From positions 1 to 48,818 of the forward strand of contig JAGQIK010000413.1 of assembly GCA_020431405.1 (NCBI GenBank): a stretch of DNA of 48,818 nt, read 5' to 3'. This DNA is from Myxococcales bacterium (GTDB lineage: Bacteria; Myxococcota_A; Polyangia; GCA-2747355). Under the pieces are notes generated by a model. It searched no databases, was not told the origin of the DNA, and saw nothing but the letters and a program-made list of their open reading frames with translations. Positions 1-9,682 of the stretch are shown one piece after another. Position 1 is the first letter of the stretch, and each line of letters opens with the position of its first letter. The position numbers were made by a program, and so were the translations under genes.

Positions 1-2
1 CC

Positions 3-377
3 GCGCCAGCCGCCACGCCCGCCGCGCCACCCGCCACGACCACTGCGACGCGAGCTGCGCCCACGAGCAAGCCCGCGAGCAAGACGGCCGGCGTGCGTGC
101 GACGACCCTCGGCGCCGAGCGGCGCGTGCTCGACCAGGCGCGCGCGGCGCTGGCGGCTCGTCGCCCGGCCTCGGCGCTGACGCTGCTTCGCGCGCATCGG
201 CGGCGCTTCGCGCGGCCGGCCCTCGCCGAGGAGCGCGAGGCGCTCTTCGTGCTGGCGCTGGTCGACCTCGGGCAGGGCAGTCAGGCGCGCGCTCGGGCCG
301 CGACGTTTCGTCGGCGCTATCCGCGCAGCCTGCTGTGGCGCGCGATCGAGCGCGCGCTAGCCAAGGTGAGCAAGTGA
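3..377 (+). CDS. C-terminal part of a TPR-like/FecR-neighbour-type protein (5' truncated)
   Basis: The frame is open from the first bases of the window, so the gene starts upstream. The visible N-terminal 30 residues are an Ala/Pro/Thr-rich linker. They are followed by about 95 Arg/Ala-rich helical residues that look like one or two tetratricopeptide-type hairpins (LLRAHRRRF, then RATFRRRYPRS). In myxobacteria such tails commonly close the periplasmic protein that follows an ECF sigma factor or FecR-like gene; that is family knowledge, and neither partner is visible here. The stop codon overlaps the next start by 4 bp (GTGA), so the two are probably translationally coupled. A GTG at 93 could be an internal start but has no convincing ribosome site. 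Function not assigned. Confidence 0.6.
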   Translation, partial: APAATPAAPPATTTATRAAPTSKPASKTAGVRATTLGAERRVLDQARAALAARRPASALTLLRAHRRRFARPALAEEREALFVLALVDLGQGSQARARAATFRRRYPRSLLWRAIERALAKVSK

Positions 378-1123
378 GCCGACGCGTGGCGGCGTTGCTG
401 CTCGCGGTGGCCGTCGCCGCAGGCTGCAACGCGGACAAAGCGGTGGGCTCTTTCGCTGACGGTGGGCGCGGCGACAGTCTGCCGGGCGACGCCGTCTCCG
501 GCGACGCCTATGGCAGCGGCGGCAGCGGCAACGGCGTGCTACGCGTCAGCGCCGTCATCGAAGCCAGCGAGGAGGTCGACAACGCCTCGTCCGCCGATCA
601 ATTCAAAGCGGAGCTGACCGTCGACGTGACGCGCGCCGGCGCGGCGGTGACCGATGCCGTCGTCACCATCGCCAGCAGCGCGGGCACCGTCACGCTCTCG
701 CACGAAGGTTCAGGCCGCTACACGGCCGAACAGGCAGGCTACGCGCGTCGCTATCAGCTCGACGTCGTCGCCGGCGCCGACGCGGTGCGCGGCGTGCGCG
801 CCGAGGGGCCGCGGATCCACACCATCGACAACCCCAGCGAGGGCGCTCGCCATCCGACGGCGCAGCCGCTCGAAGTGCGCTGGACCGCCGGCTCGGCCAC
901 CGAGGTAACGGTGGAGAGCGAGCGCATGCCGCGCGCTACGACCACCGACTCGGGGCGCTTCTCCATCGCGGGCACGTATCTGACGGCAGAGGCGGGCAAG
1001 GAAGAGACGGATCGCGTCCGCGTGCGCCGCAGCAACGTGCAGCTCGCGGCAGGCGGCAGCGCCGGCTCGGATGTCACGGTTCTCGTTCGCAACCAAGTCG
1101 AATTCCTGATCGACGCCCGATAG
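374..1123 (+). CDS. Secreted lipoprotein, probable beta-sandwich, unknown function
   Basis: A 249-residue protein. I chose the GTG at 374, not the upstream in-frame ATG at 335, because it gives a clean lipoprotein signal (VSRRVAALLLAVAVAAGC, lipobox AAGC) and a GTGA overlap with the preceding stop, with AAGG a few bases upstream. After the cysteine comes a Gly/Asp/Ser-rich spacer, then about 190 residues of alternating polar and hydrophobic residues typical of one or two beta-sandwich (Ig-like) domains. No catalytic motif is visible. It is probably anchored in the outer membrane. The next gene encodes another lipoprotein 22 bp downstream, so all three genes here probably form one operon. Confidence 0.7.
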   Translation: MSRRVAALLLAVAVAAGCNADKAVGSFADGGRGDSLPGDAVSGDAYGSGGSGNGVLRVSAVIEASEEVDNASSADQFKAELTVDVTRAGAAVTDAVVTIASSAGTVTLSHEGSGRYTAEQAGYARRYQLDVVAGADAVRGVRAEGPRIHTIDNPSEGARHPTAQPLEVRWTAGSATEVTVESERMPRATTTDSGRFSIAGTYLTAEAGKEETDRVRVRRSNVQLAAGGSAGSDVTVLVRNQVEFLIDAR

Positions 1124-1145
1124 CATTCACGATGGGAGGACTTAG

Positions 1146-1502
1146 ATGACACGTCTTGCAACGACTACGGTCGCCGCCGCGGTGATGCTGCTCGCCGTCG
1201 CCTCGGCGCCGGCCTGCGGTGGTGACTCGGTGGGCAACCAGGGCCTCACCGTCGGCGGCTCGTGCGCCAACGATCGCGACTGCGACCAGAAATGTCTCAC
1301 CGGCGGCGACTTTCCCCAGGGCACCTGCAGCGTGCGCTGCAGCAACGACGCGCAGTGTCCAGGCGGCACGGCGTGCGTCGACAAGGACGGTGGCTACTGC
1401 TTGCTGACCTGCGACTTCAGCTCCGATTGCCGCGGCGGCTACACCTGCAAGGGCAAAAAGCGCGTCGACAAGAGCGGCGAGGTGCTGGTCTGCATCGAGT
1501 GA
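1146..1502 (+). CDS. Small cysteine-rich lipoprotein
   Basis: A 118-residue protein with a strong ribosome site (GGGAGGA) about 5 bp before the ATG. The signal peptide ends in a lipobox (SAPAC). The mature part carries about ten cysteines in C-x(5)-C and C-x(3)-C spacings, with repeated motifs such as CSNDAQCPGG and CDFSSDCRGG. This resembles the small disulfide-knotted repeats common in secreted proteins of myxobacteria. Such domains are thought to be extracellular and structural or adhesive; nothing here identifies a ligand. It is the last gene of the short plus-strand group and faces the minus-strand gene that ends at 1531. Confidence 0.75.
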   Translation: MTRLATTTVAAAVMLLAVASAPACGGDSVGNQGLTVGGSCANDRDCDQKCLTGGDFPQGTCSVRCSNDAQCPGGTACVDKDGGYCLLTCDFSSDCRGGYTCKGKKRVDKSGEVLVCIE

Positions 1503-1530
1503 TCCGCGTCGACTGGTCGGGGCGCGCGCC

Positions 1531-3651
<2,121 letters not shown>

Positions 3652-3701
3652 CTCCCGACCATAGCAACCCGCGCGCGCTCGTCCTGCGCTAGCCTCGGGT
3701 C

Positions 3702-4796
3702 ATGTCTGCAATGCGCTTCGTCGCCGTCGTGCTCTCGCTGCTGACTCTCCCGGCGCTCCAGCGCGCGCGGGCCTGTGCGCCGGCGCCGCCGCCCGGCGTC
3801 GAGGTGGAGATCGCCGACGAGGAGGCGGTGATCGTCTGGGACGCCGCGCGCGGCGTGGAGCACTTCATCAGGCGCGCGGCGTTTCGCGCGCGAGGGGACA
3901 AGGGCATGCCGCACTTCGGCTTTCTCGTGCCCACGCCGAGCAAGCCCGAGCTCGCCGAGGCGCCCGATGGCCTGTTTGCCACCCTGGCCTGGCACACGCG
4001 CCCGCGCGTGGTGGAAAAGTGGCGCACCGCGCTCGACGTCAACGTCAGCTGCATGCTGTTTCTGGCGCGCAGCAAGCGCGGCGCCGACCGCGGCCTGGCG
4101 GTCAGCGGCGTGCGCGTCGAGCACCGCCAGCGCGTCGCCGGCTACGACGCCGTCGTGCTCTCGGCCGACGACGCCGACGCGCTCGCCGCGTGGCTCAAGA
4201 AGCACGGCTACGCGCAACGGCCGAGCCTCGCGCAGTGGCTGTCGCCCTACGTACAGGCCAAGTGGAAGATCACGGCGTTCAAGATCGCCGCCGGCAAGCG
4301 GTCAGACGACATCGCCACCTCGGCGGTGCGCATGAGCTTCAAGGCCGAAAAGCCGTTCTATCCGTATCGCGAGCCCGCCGACATGCGCGAAAAGCACGAC
4401 AGCGCCGCCAAGCGCCGGCTGCGCGTGTTCTTCGTCGCGGCCGAGCGCTACGCAGGCTCGCTCGCCGGCGTCGAAGGCGGCTGGCCAGCCAAGGTCAAGC
4501 TCGCGGCGCCGGTCGACGCGCTGCGCACCGAGCTCTCGGTCGCCAAAGGCATGGCCTTGCCGGCGAGCAGCAAGCCGCTGTGGCTGACCGTTTACTCAGA
4601 CACGTCGTCACCGCGCCCGGGCGTCAACGACGTCTTCTTCGCGCCCGCGGCCAAGCTCGGCGTGATGCGCCCGCCGCCCGTGGTGCGCTGGCGCGAGAGC
4701 AAGATCCCGCTCCCTGTCGATCTGATCCTGCTCGTGCTGCTCGCCATCGTGCTGGTGGTGCGCCGCGTGCGCCGTCGCAAGCGGTCGAGCACCTAG
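3702..4796 (+). CDS. DUF2330 domain membrane-anchored protein
   Basis: A 364-residue protein with an N-terminal signal peptide ending near RARA, followed by CAPAPPPG, the conserved cysteine-containing start of DUF2330. The motifs EAVIVWD, GVEHFIRRAAF and FGFLVPTPSKPEL are typical of that family. A C-terminal hydrophobic helix (PVDLILLVLLAIVLVV) ends in an Arg/Lys cluster, so the protein is probably exported and held by its C-terminus with the bulk outside the cytoplasm. The family has no established function. There is no Shine-Dalgarno sequence, but a -10-like TAGCCT sits 6 bp before the ATG. An in-frame ATG at 3711 is an alternative start. The 3' end is 6 bp from the convergent gene's stop. 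Confidence 0.85.
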   Translation: MSAMRFVAVVLSLLTLPALQRARACAPAPPPGVEVEIADEEAVIVWDAARGVEHFIRRAAFRARGDKGMPHFGFLVPTPSKPELAEAPDGLFATLAWHTRPRVVEKWRTALDVNVSCMLFLARSKRGADRGLAVSGVRVEHRQRVAGYDAVVLSADDADALAAWLKKHGYAQRPSLAQWLSPYVQAKWKITAFKIAAGKRSDDIATSAVRMSFKAEKPFYPYREPADMREKHDSAAKRRLRVFFVAAERYAGSLAGVEGGWPAKVKLAAPVDALRTELSVAKGMALPASSKPLWLTVYSDTSSPRPGVNDVFFAPAAKLGVMRPPPVVRWRESKIPLPVDLILLVLLAIVLVVRRVRRRKRSST

Positions 4797-4802
4797 CGCC
4801 GC

Positions 4803-5705
4803 CTAGCGTCGCGCGAGGCGCTCGGTCACGGCGCCTACCATCGGCGCGAGCGCGGCACGGCCGGCGGGAGAGGCTCGCCCGAGCTCGTCACGCATGCGGC
4901 GTCCGATCGCGCCGAGCGTGGCCGCGAAGGCGAGATTGAGACGTCGCGCGGGGGCGAGCATGCCTGCGGCCGGAAGCTTTGCGCCCGCCGCCTCCGCGAC
5001 GCGCGCGATGAAGCGCACGAACACGCCGGGCTGGAGCTGAGCTGCGTTAGCGCCGAGGCGCGGCGCCGCCACACCAAAGGCCGATCTCAGCGGGTCAGCG
5101 ACGGCGCGGATGCGCAGCTGAGGCTGCAGCTCTCGCGACCCCGCTAGCCGCGTCAGCACGCCGAGCAGACCGACCACGCGGGCGTCGGCACTGTACTTGC
5201 CGAAGTCTCCGCGCAGCAGCGCATCGACCCCGCGGCCGGGCGCGAGCTTTGCCGCCGCGCTGCGCACGACGTTTTCGTCATTGGGCGCGGCTTTGATGCG
5301 CCGTACGGCGCGGCGGAAATGCAGCGCTTCACGATGCATCGTCACGATGGCACCGAGCAGGCGCGCGATCGGCACGCGATCGACGTGCTTGCTGCTGTCG
5401 ATCGCCCCGCGCATGACGGTCACTATCCCCACCGACACGGCGCGCAGCGCGGAAAGGCCTTCTTCGGGGCGGCCGAGCGTGGTCAGCACGGCGCGGCAGC
5501 GTGACAGCGCCTCGGCCTTGGGCGACGACGCGCCGCTGACCCACGCTGGCCCGGACCAGCAGTGGGCCGCGTCGAGGATCATCGCGTACGGGTCCTTGAC
5601 GGAAACGCTGGCGCCGCTGGCGGGCGGCCTGTCTTGATGCGAGCTGCACGATACGACCGAGATGGCCGCTGCTACACCCCAGTTGAAGCTAAGCACGCGT
5701 TTCAT
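4803..5705 (-). CDS. Lipoprotein of unknown function
   Basis: A 300-residue lipoprotein. I chose the ATG at 5705, not the upstream GTG at 5720, because AAGG is correctly spaced for it and it gives a signal peptide with lipobox VVSC. The mature part is Arg/Ala-rich and predicted to be mostly helical, with no recognised domain. It follows the USP gene on the same strand after 18 bp, so it probably shares the sigma-54-type promoter at 6684-6699. The linkage suggests an envelope role during the same stress response, but nothing in the protein shows what it does. Confidence 0.65.
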   Translation of the reverse strand: MKRVLSFNWGVAAAISVVSCSSHQDRPPASGASVSVKDPYAMILDAAHCWSGPAWVSGASSPKAEALSRCRAVLTTLGRPEEGLSALRAVSVGIVTVMRGAIDSSKHVDRVPIARLLGAIVTMHREALHFRRAVRRIKAAPNDENVVRSAAAKLAPGRGVDALLRGDFGKYSADARVVGLLGVLTRLAGSRELQPQLRIRAVADPLRSAFGVAAPRLGANAAQLQPGVFVRFIARVAEAAGAKLPAAGMLAPARRLNLAFAATLGAIGRRMRDELGRASPAGRAALAPMVGAVTERLARR

Positions 5706-5723
5706 TGCTTGCACCTTCACCCT

Positions 5724-6647
5724 TCACAGCGCGTCGCGCGCCGACGACGGAATGACCAGCACGCTGCACGGCAGCGCGCGCAGAATCCGTTCGGCGGTGG
5801 TGCCGATCGGCAGGTGACGAAGTCGAATGCGTCCGCGGCGGCCGATCACGAGCAGGTCGGCAGCGCACCGTGCGACATGCTCGACGATGCCGACGCCGAT
5901 GCTGTTGGCCGCGACGATCGGGCGGCGAACCTCGGGAACGGCGTCGTGCGGCAAAGTGTCGTCCCACGCATCCGTGCTCACGGCCTGCTCGTTGATCTCT
6001 CGCAGCGTCGCCTCGAGCCCGGCTACATAACGCTGCTTGAGCTCGGGGTCTGTCTGCGTCGGCGTGCGATAGTTGATATTGCGCCACGGCGGCCGATAGA
6101 CGTGAAGCAGGTCAACATTGGCCTGGTCGGCCGCGGCTGTCGCGAGCGCCCAACGCGCGATGCGCGGTGCCGCCGCCGACAGATCTACGCAGCCGACAAC
6201 GTGGCTGAACGGACGGTCGTGCCTGTCGTCGACGACGAGCACCGGCGCATGGCAGCGCCTCGCGCACATCGCAGCCAGTGCCCCTGCGCCAGGTCCGCGA
6301 CCGCTGCCGCCCGACAGGCCGAGCACGAGTAGCTGGCGTTCGCCGTCGATGGCCGCCAACAGCTCGTCGCTGGGGTAGCCGACGACCACACGCGAGTGGG
6401 CGCTTTCGGCGCCGTCGCCGAGCCACTGCCGAAGCTGTTCATGCGCGCGCTCTGTTGCCATCTGCTCGACGGCTTCCTTCGACATCCGCATCGCCATCGC
6501 CAGCTCACGAACGATGCGTCGATCGATCACGTGCAGCACGACGAGCTCGGCGCCAGCGCCTCGCGCCCGATGGGCCGCCTGCGTTAGCGCCGATCGAGAG
6601 CCGATCGAGAAGTCGACGCCAACGACCACACGTTCGATTTCAAGCAA
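5724..6647 (-). CDS. Tandem universal stress protein (USP)
   Basis: A 307-residue protein with two UspA domains. Domain 1 (about residues 3-145) has the starting strand ERVVVGVDFS. Domain 2 (about 150-300) starts with VVGCVDLS and ends in the ATP-binding pattern G-x2-G-x9-G-T (VIGRRGRIRLRHLPIGTTAER). Domain 1 has a looser glycine pattern. The TTG at 6647 is chosen because GAGAGGAGA lies just upstream; the longer ATG start at 6683 lacks a site and would lie upstream of the predicted transcription start. The motif VYRPPW is shared with the USP at 7646, indicating recent common origin. Such proteins bind ATP and help survival under energy or oxygen stress (family knowledge). It probably forms an operon with the lipoprotein gene that ends at 4803. 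Confidence 0.9.
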   Translation of the reverse strand: MLEIERVVVGVDFSIGSRSALTQAAHRARGAGAELVVLHVIDRRIVRELAMAMRMSKEAVEQMATERAHEQLRQWLGDGAESAHSRVVVGYPSDELLAAIDGERQLLVLGLSGGSGRGPGAGALAAMCARRCHAPVLVVDDRHDRPFSHVVGCVDLSAAAPRIARWALATAAADQANVDLLHVYRPPWRNINYRTPTQTDPELKQRYVAGLEATLREINEQAVSTDAWDDTLPHDAVPEVRRPIVAANSIGVGIVEHVARCAADLLVIGRRGRIRLRHLPIGTTAERILRALPCSVLVIPSSARDAL

Positions 6648-6683
6648 CCTCGTCTCCTCTCGGCAAGCCGAGCTGTGAAACAC

Positions 6684-6699
6684 AGCAATGTTCGCGCCA
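6684..6699 (-). promoter_or_regulatory. Sigma-54 (-24/-12) promoter for the USP/lipoprotein operon
   Basis: On the minus strand the 16-mer TGGCGCGAACATTGCT matches the RpoN consensus TGGCACG-N4-TTGCW at all key bases (GG, ten-base spacing, GC). The inferred transcription start is near 6674, leaving about 27 nt that hold the GAGAGGAGA ribosome site before the TTG at 6647. It is divergent from a second sigma-54-like site at 6803-6818. Confidence 0.75.
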
Positions 6700-6802
6700 G
6701 GCCTTCTCCCTCGAACCCGTGGCGTGGCCTCCGATCGCTCGCATCTGCTCGGCTCGGCTCGCCGCGGCGCCGTCGATCGGAGTTACAGAGTCCGTTACCC
6801 GC

Positions 6803-6818
6803 TGGTCTGGACCTTGCT
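6803..6818 (+). promoter_or_regulatory. Sigma-54 (-24/-12) promoter for the CBS-VOC/USP operon
   Basis: TGGTCTGGACCTTGCT has the GG and TTGCT elements with the invariant spacing. The inferred start, about 12 nt after the GC, falls near 6829, only about 3 nt before the ATG at 6832. No ribosome site precedes that ATG, so the message may be essentially leaderless. Confidence 0.6.
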
Positions 6819-6831
6819 GGGCAGTTGCTCC

Positions 6832-7644
6832 ATGAGCGACCTGACCGTGGGCGAGCTGATGAGCCGCAGCCTCGTCACGCTCGAGGCCGAGCAGAGCGTG
6901 CCGCTAGCGCGCGAGCTGATGGAGATGGAGCGCATCCGTCACCTGCCGGTTGTCGATGGCAAGCGACTGATCGGACTCGTCACCTATCGGGACCTGCTCG
7001 CGGCGCATCGACAGCGTGTCGACGGCCTTATCGCCGAGCTCGACGAGCCCATCGACCTCGCCATCCCCGTCTCGCGGGTGATGCGCCGCCAGCTGTGGAC
7101 CGTCAACCCGCAGACGCCCGCCCTCGAAGGCGCACGCATCATGTCGGACCACGACTTCGGCTGTCTGCCGGTGATCGACGACGGCGACCTGGTGGGCATC
7201 GTTACCGAGGCGGACTACCTCGAGATGGCCATGCGCACGCTCGCACGCGAGCGTGTCGAAGGAGAGCTCGTCAGCCGTGGCTCCACGGCGCGCATCACCA
7301 GCATCTGCCTCGATGTCGATGACCTCGCCACGACCCTGCGCTTCTACCGCGTCGGCTTCGGCTGGTCGGCGACACCCGACGGTCGAGCGATGGTGCTGTC
7401 GATGCCAGGCACGACGACGCTGACCCTGCTGCCGCGCTCGGCGCGAGCCGAGTCGAGGGCGCCAGCCGCCGCGAGGCTGCGGGTCTACTGCCCCGACCTT
7501 CACGGCGTGCTCTCGCGCCTCGAGGCACTCGGCGCGCGACCGGTGACGCCGTTGACGAGAATCGACGACGAACAGCTGGCGACGTTTTCCGATCCGTCGG
7601 GAAACCTCGTCACTGTTATCCGGTGCGACGGCGACAGGGGCTAG
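6832..7644 (+). CDS. Two CBS domains fused to a VOC/glyoxalase-like domain
   Basis: A 270-residue protein. CBS repeat 1 (about residues 5-60) contains TVGELMSRSLVTLEAEQSV and HLPVVDGKRLIGLVTYRDLL. CBS repeat 2 (about 82-135) contains CLPVIDDGDLVGIVTEADYL. CBS pairs bind adenine nucleotides and act as energy sensors. After about residue 155 comes a VOC-superfamily domain (CLDVDDLATTLRFYR, then FSDPSGNLVTVI), which in other proteins binds metal or small ligands. The fusion is uncommon. The ATG at 6832 fits the CBS domain start; longer in-frame readings back to 6688 would cross the promoter. The next gene begins 1 bp after the stop, so they are co-transcribed. Confidence 0.85.
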   Translation: MSDLTVGELMSRSLVTLEAEQSVPLARELMEMERIRHLPVVDGKRLIGLVTYRDLLAAHRQRVDGLIAELDEPIDLAIPVSRVMRRQLWTVNPQTPALEGARIMSDHDFGCLPVIDDGDLVGIVTEADYLEMAMRTLARERVEGELVSRGSTARITSICLDVDDLATTLRFYRVGFGWSATPDGRAMVLSMPGTTTLTLLPRSARAESRAPAAARLRVYCPDLHGVLSRLEALGARPVTPLTRIDDEQLATFSDPSGNLVTVIRCDGDRG

Positions 7645-7645
7645 C

Positions 7646-8575
7646 GTGGAATCGTCGACCCAGGGCCCACAGGCGCTTGGCATCCTCGCGGCATTCGACT
7701 TTAGCGCCTGCGCGCAGCATGGCGCGAAGGTCGCCTCCGCGCTGGCGACGCGCCTCGCGTTGCCGCTGACGCTGCTTCACATCGTCGACGACGAGGTCGT
7801 GGGGCTGCTCGACAGCGTCTTCGACCACGGCGAGTCTGTCGAGACGGCTTGGGGCCTGTGCGAGACGGCCGAGATCACCATTCGCGAGTGGGCGCAGGCG
7901 CAGCAGATATCGGCGCGCAGCGAGGCCCAGCTGGCACACCCGCTCGAGGCGATCCTCGAAGCGGCCGAGCATGCCGAGCTGCTCGTGCTCGGCCGCACCG
8001 GGCACCTTCCGGCCGCCGCCGGCGTCAGCGCGATGGCGCTGCAGTGCGTGCGACGGGCCTCGTGCGACGTGCTGCTGGTCGGTGACGGGTTGCCGCAACC
8101 TGCCCTCGAAGCACGGCGCGTCGCGGTGGTCGCCGTCGACACGATTCCCAACGCACCCGAGCTCGTACGCCGCGCCACGCGTTGGCTCGGCGCTTCGCTC
8201 GCCATCGACATCGTGCACGTCTATCGCCCACCATGGCGTGCAGCCGACAATGAAGCCGGCGTGCCGCTCGCCGACGACGAGCGCGCCAGGCTCGTCGCGC
8301 AGCAGCAACGTGACCTCGAGCAGCTCGTCGCGCGAGCGCTGCCGAGCCTGCCGGACAAGGCTGCCGTCAGCGTCCACGCCATCGCCGCCGAAAGCGTCGT
8401 CGGCGGCCTTCTGCGCTACGTCAGCGCGCGGCAGCCAGACTTGCTCGTTGTCGGCCGACGTGGCCGTCGCCGCCTTCGCGACGTGTTGCTAGGCACCGTC
8501 GCCGAGCGGCTCAACAGCGCGGCACCTTGCAACGTGCTTACCATCGGGCATCTCTCCCCGATCGAGCACGACTAG
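7646..8575 (+). CDS. Tandem universal stress protein (USP)
   Basis: A 309-residue protein with two UspA-like halves. Half 1 begins LGILAAFDFS and has LLVLGRTG-type glycines near residue 115. Half 2 (about 150-300) contains VHVYRPPW and the ATP-binding pattern VVGRRGRRRLRDVLLGTVAER. The GTG start follows the CBS-VOC stop by 1 bp, with AGGGG just upstream, so translation is likely coupled. The next ATG follows its stop directly. It is closest to the USP at 5724-6647 on the other side of the divergent promoter region, suggesting a duplicated pair under common control. Confidence 0.92.
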   Translation: MESSTQGPQALGILAAFDFSACAQHGAKVASALATRLALPLTLLHIVDDEVVGLLDSVFDHGESVETAWGLCETAEITIREWAQAQQISARSEAQLAHPLEAILEAAEHAELLVLGRTGHLPAAAGVSAMALQCVRRASCDVLLVGDGLPQPALEARRVAVVAVDTIPNAPELVRRATRWLGASLAIDIVHVYRPPWRAADNEAGVPLADDERARLVAQQQRDLEQLVARALPSLPDKAAVSVHAIAAESVVGGLLRYVSARQPDLLVVGRRGRRRLRDVLLGTVAERLNSAAPCNVLTIGHLSPIEHD

Positions 8576-9292
8576 ATGTCGCCCGAGGACGGCCAGATGC
8601 AGCCATCGTTCATCTGCCCAACCTGCGGCAAGTCACGCTCGTCGTCACAGCGGGTAGCCGCCGAGCGGCTGCTGGACAAGATCCGCAGCCGCATTCAGGC
8701 CAACCTGCCCGGGTGGGATGGTCAGGTGACCTGCCGAACCTGTCTGCGTCACTATCGCGTGCTCGTCCTACGTGAAGCGATGGAACGCCAGCGAGGCTCG
8801 ATCGACGACCTCGACGCTTCGATCCTCGCGCGCATGGAGCAGAATCAGCTGCTGGCACGAAACCTCGCGCAGCCACCGCCGCGGCTCGGAGCGCGCGTCG
8901 CCGACGCCGTCGCGACGTTTGGCGGAAGCTGGCTCTTCTTGGGGCTGTTTGGCGGCGTGCTCGCCGTCTGGATGATGGTCAACGTGCTGCTGCTGTCGCG
9001 TCCGTTCGACCCCTATCCGTTTATCCTGCTCAACCTGGTGCTGTCGTGTCTGGCTGCCGTGCAGGCGCCGGTGATCCTGATGAGCCAAAACCGCCAGGCT
9101 ACCCGTGACCGCGCGCGCGCGGAGCATGACTACGAGATCAACCTCAAGGCCGAGCTCGAAGTGCGCCTGCTGCACGAGAAGGTCGACCACCTCGTGCTCG
9201 ACGAGTGGCAAAACCTGCTCGAGGCGCAGGCGGTGCAAACCGAGATGCTCGACGAGCTGCTCGAGCGCGTGAGTGACGACGAAGCGCACTAG
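8576..9292 (+). CDS. DUF1003 membrane protein with an N-terminal zinc-ribbon-like motif
   Basis: A 238-residue protein. The N-terminus has two CxxC pairs (C14/C17 and C53/C56), which look like a zinc ribbon. DUF1003 follows: two membrane helices (about residues 115-137 and 146-170), the conserved segment FDPYPFILLNLVLS and APVILMSQNRQ, then the charged NLKAELEVRLLHEKVDHL. The C-terminal segment is probably a coiled coil. DUF1003 proteins are inner-membrane proteins of unknown function that often lie beside stress genes. The ATG directly abuts the preceding stop codon, so this is the third gene of the sigma-54-type operon starting at 6832. Confidence 0.88.
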   Translation: MSPEDGQMQPSFICPTCGKSRSSSQRVAAERLLDKIRSRIQANLPGWDGQVTCRTCLRHYRVLVLREAMERQRGSIDDLDASILARMEQNQLLARNLAQPPPRLGARVADAVATFGGSWLFLGLFGGVLAVWMMVNVLLLSRPFDPYPFILLNLVLSCLAAVQAPVILMSQNRQATRDRARAEHDYEINLKAELEVRLLHEKVDHLVLDEWQNLLEAQAVQTEMLDELLERVSDDEAH

Positions 9293-9315
9293 CAGACAAC
9301 CACCGGAGGACCGAG

Positions 9316-9653
9316 ATGCTTACGCTACCCATGCAGGCACATCGTGGCCACGCCATCACGCTCGCGTTGCTGCTCGCCCTATCCGCATGTGCGACGACAG
9401 CCGAGGTCAGCGTGTCGCGTTGAACGCCACCGTCGCGATGAATGCCACGGCCGGTGTTGCAGGTGCGACGTGGTATCGCGGCCCCGCCGCGAGCGTTATC
9501 AAGGTGGCAGGTCGCGAGCCGCCACGCGTGGTCCACATCGCGCCACCGAGCCCGGGCGTCGTCGCGCGCGTGCGCGTCAAAGGGGGCAGCGCCGCCGTGG
9601 AGCGCCGCGTCGCATTCAGCCCCAGTTCGGGTCGCCGCGGACGACGCTGGTAA
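9316..9653 (+). pseudogene. Small lipoprotein gene, apparently frameshifted
   Basis: A GGAGGA ribosome site lies 5 bp before the ATG at 9316. The ORF gives a clean lipoprotein signal ([10 protein letters not shown]) but stops at 9421-9423 after 35 codons. In the next frame (codons in register with 9411) a plausible mature protein continues to 9653: short beta-like segments such as [17 protein letters not shown] and [16 protein letters not shown]. One indel near 9400-9420 would join them into a lipoprotein of about 110 residues. It may be a true pseudogene or a sequencing/assembly error. A 35-residue peptide alone is also possible. No slippery heptamer suggesting programmed frameshifting is visible. 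Confidence 0.45.
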
Positions 9654-9682
9654 CTCGCGAGTCTCGCATACGGAGAAGGAAC

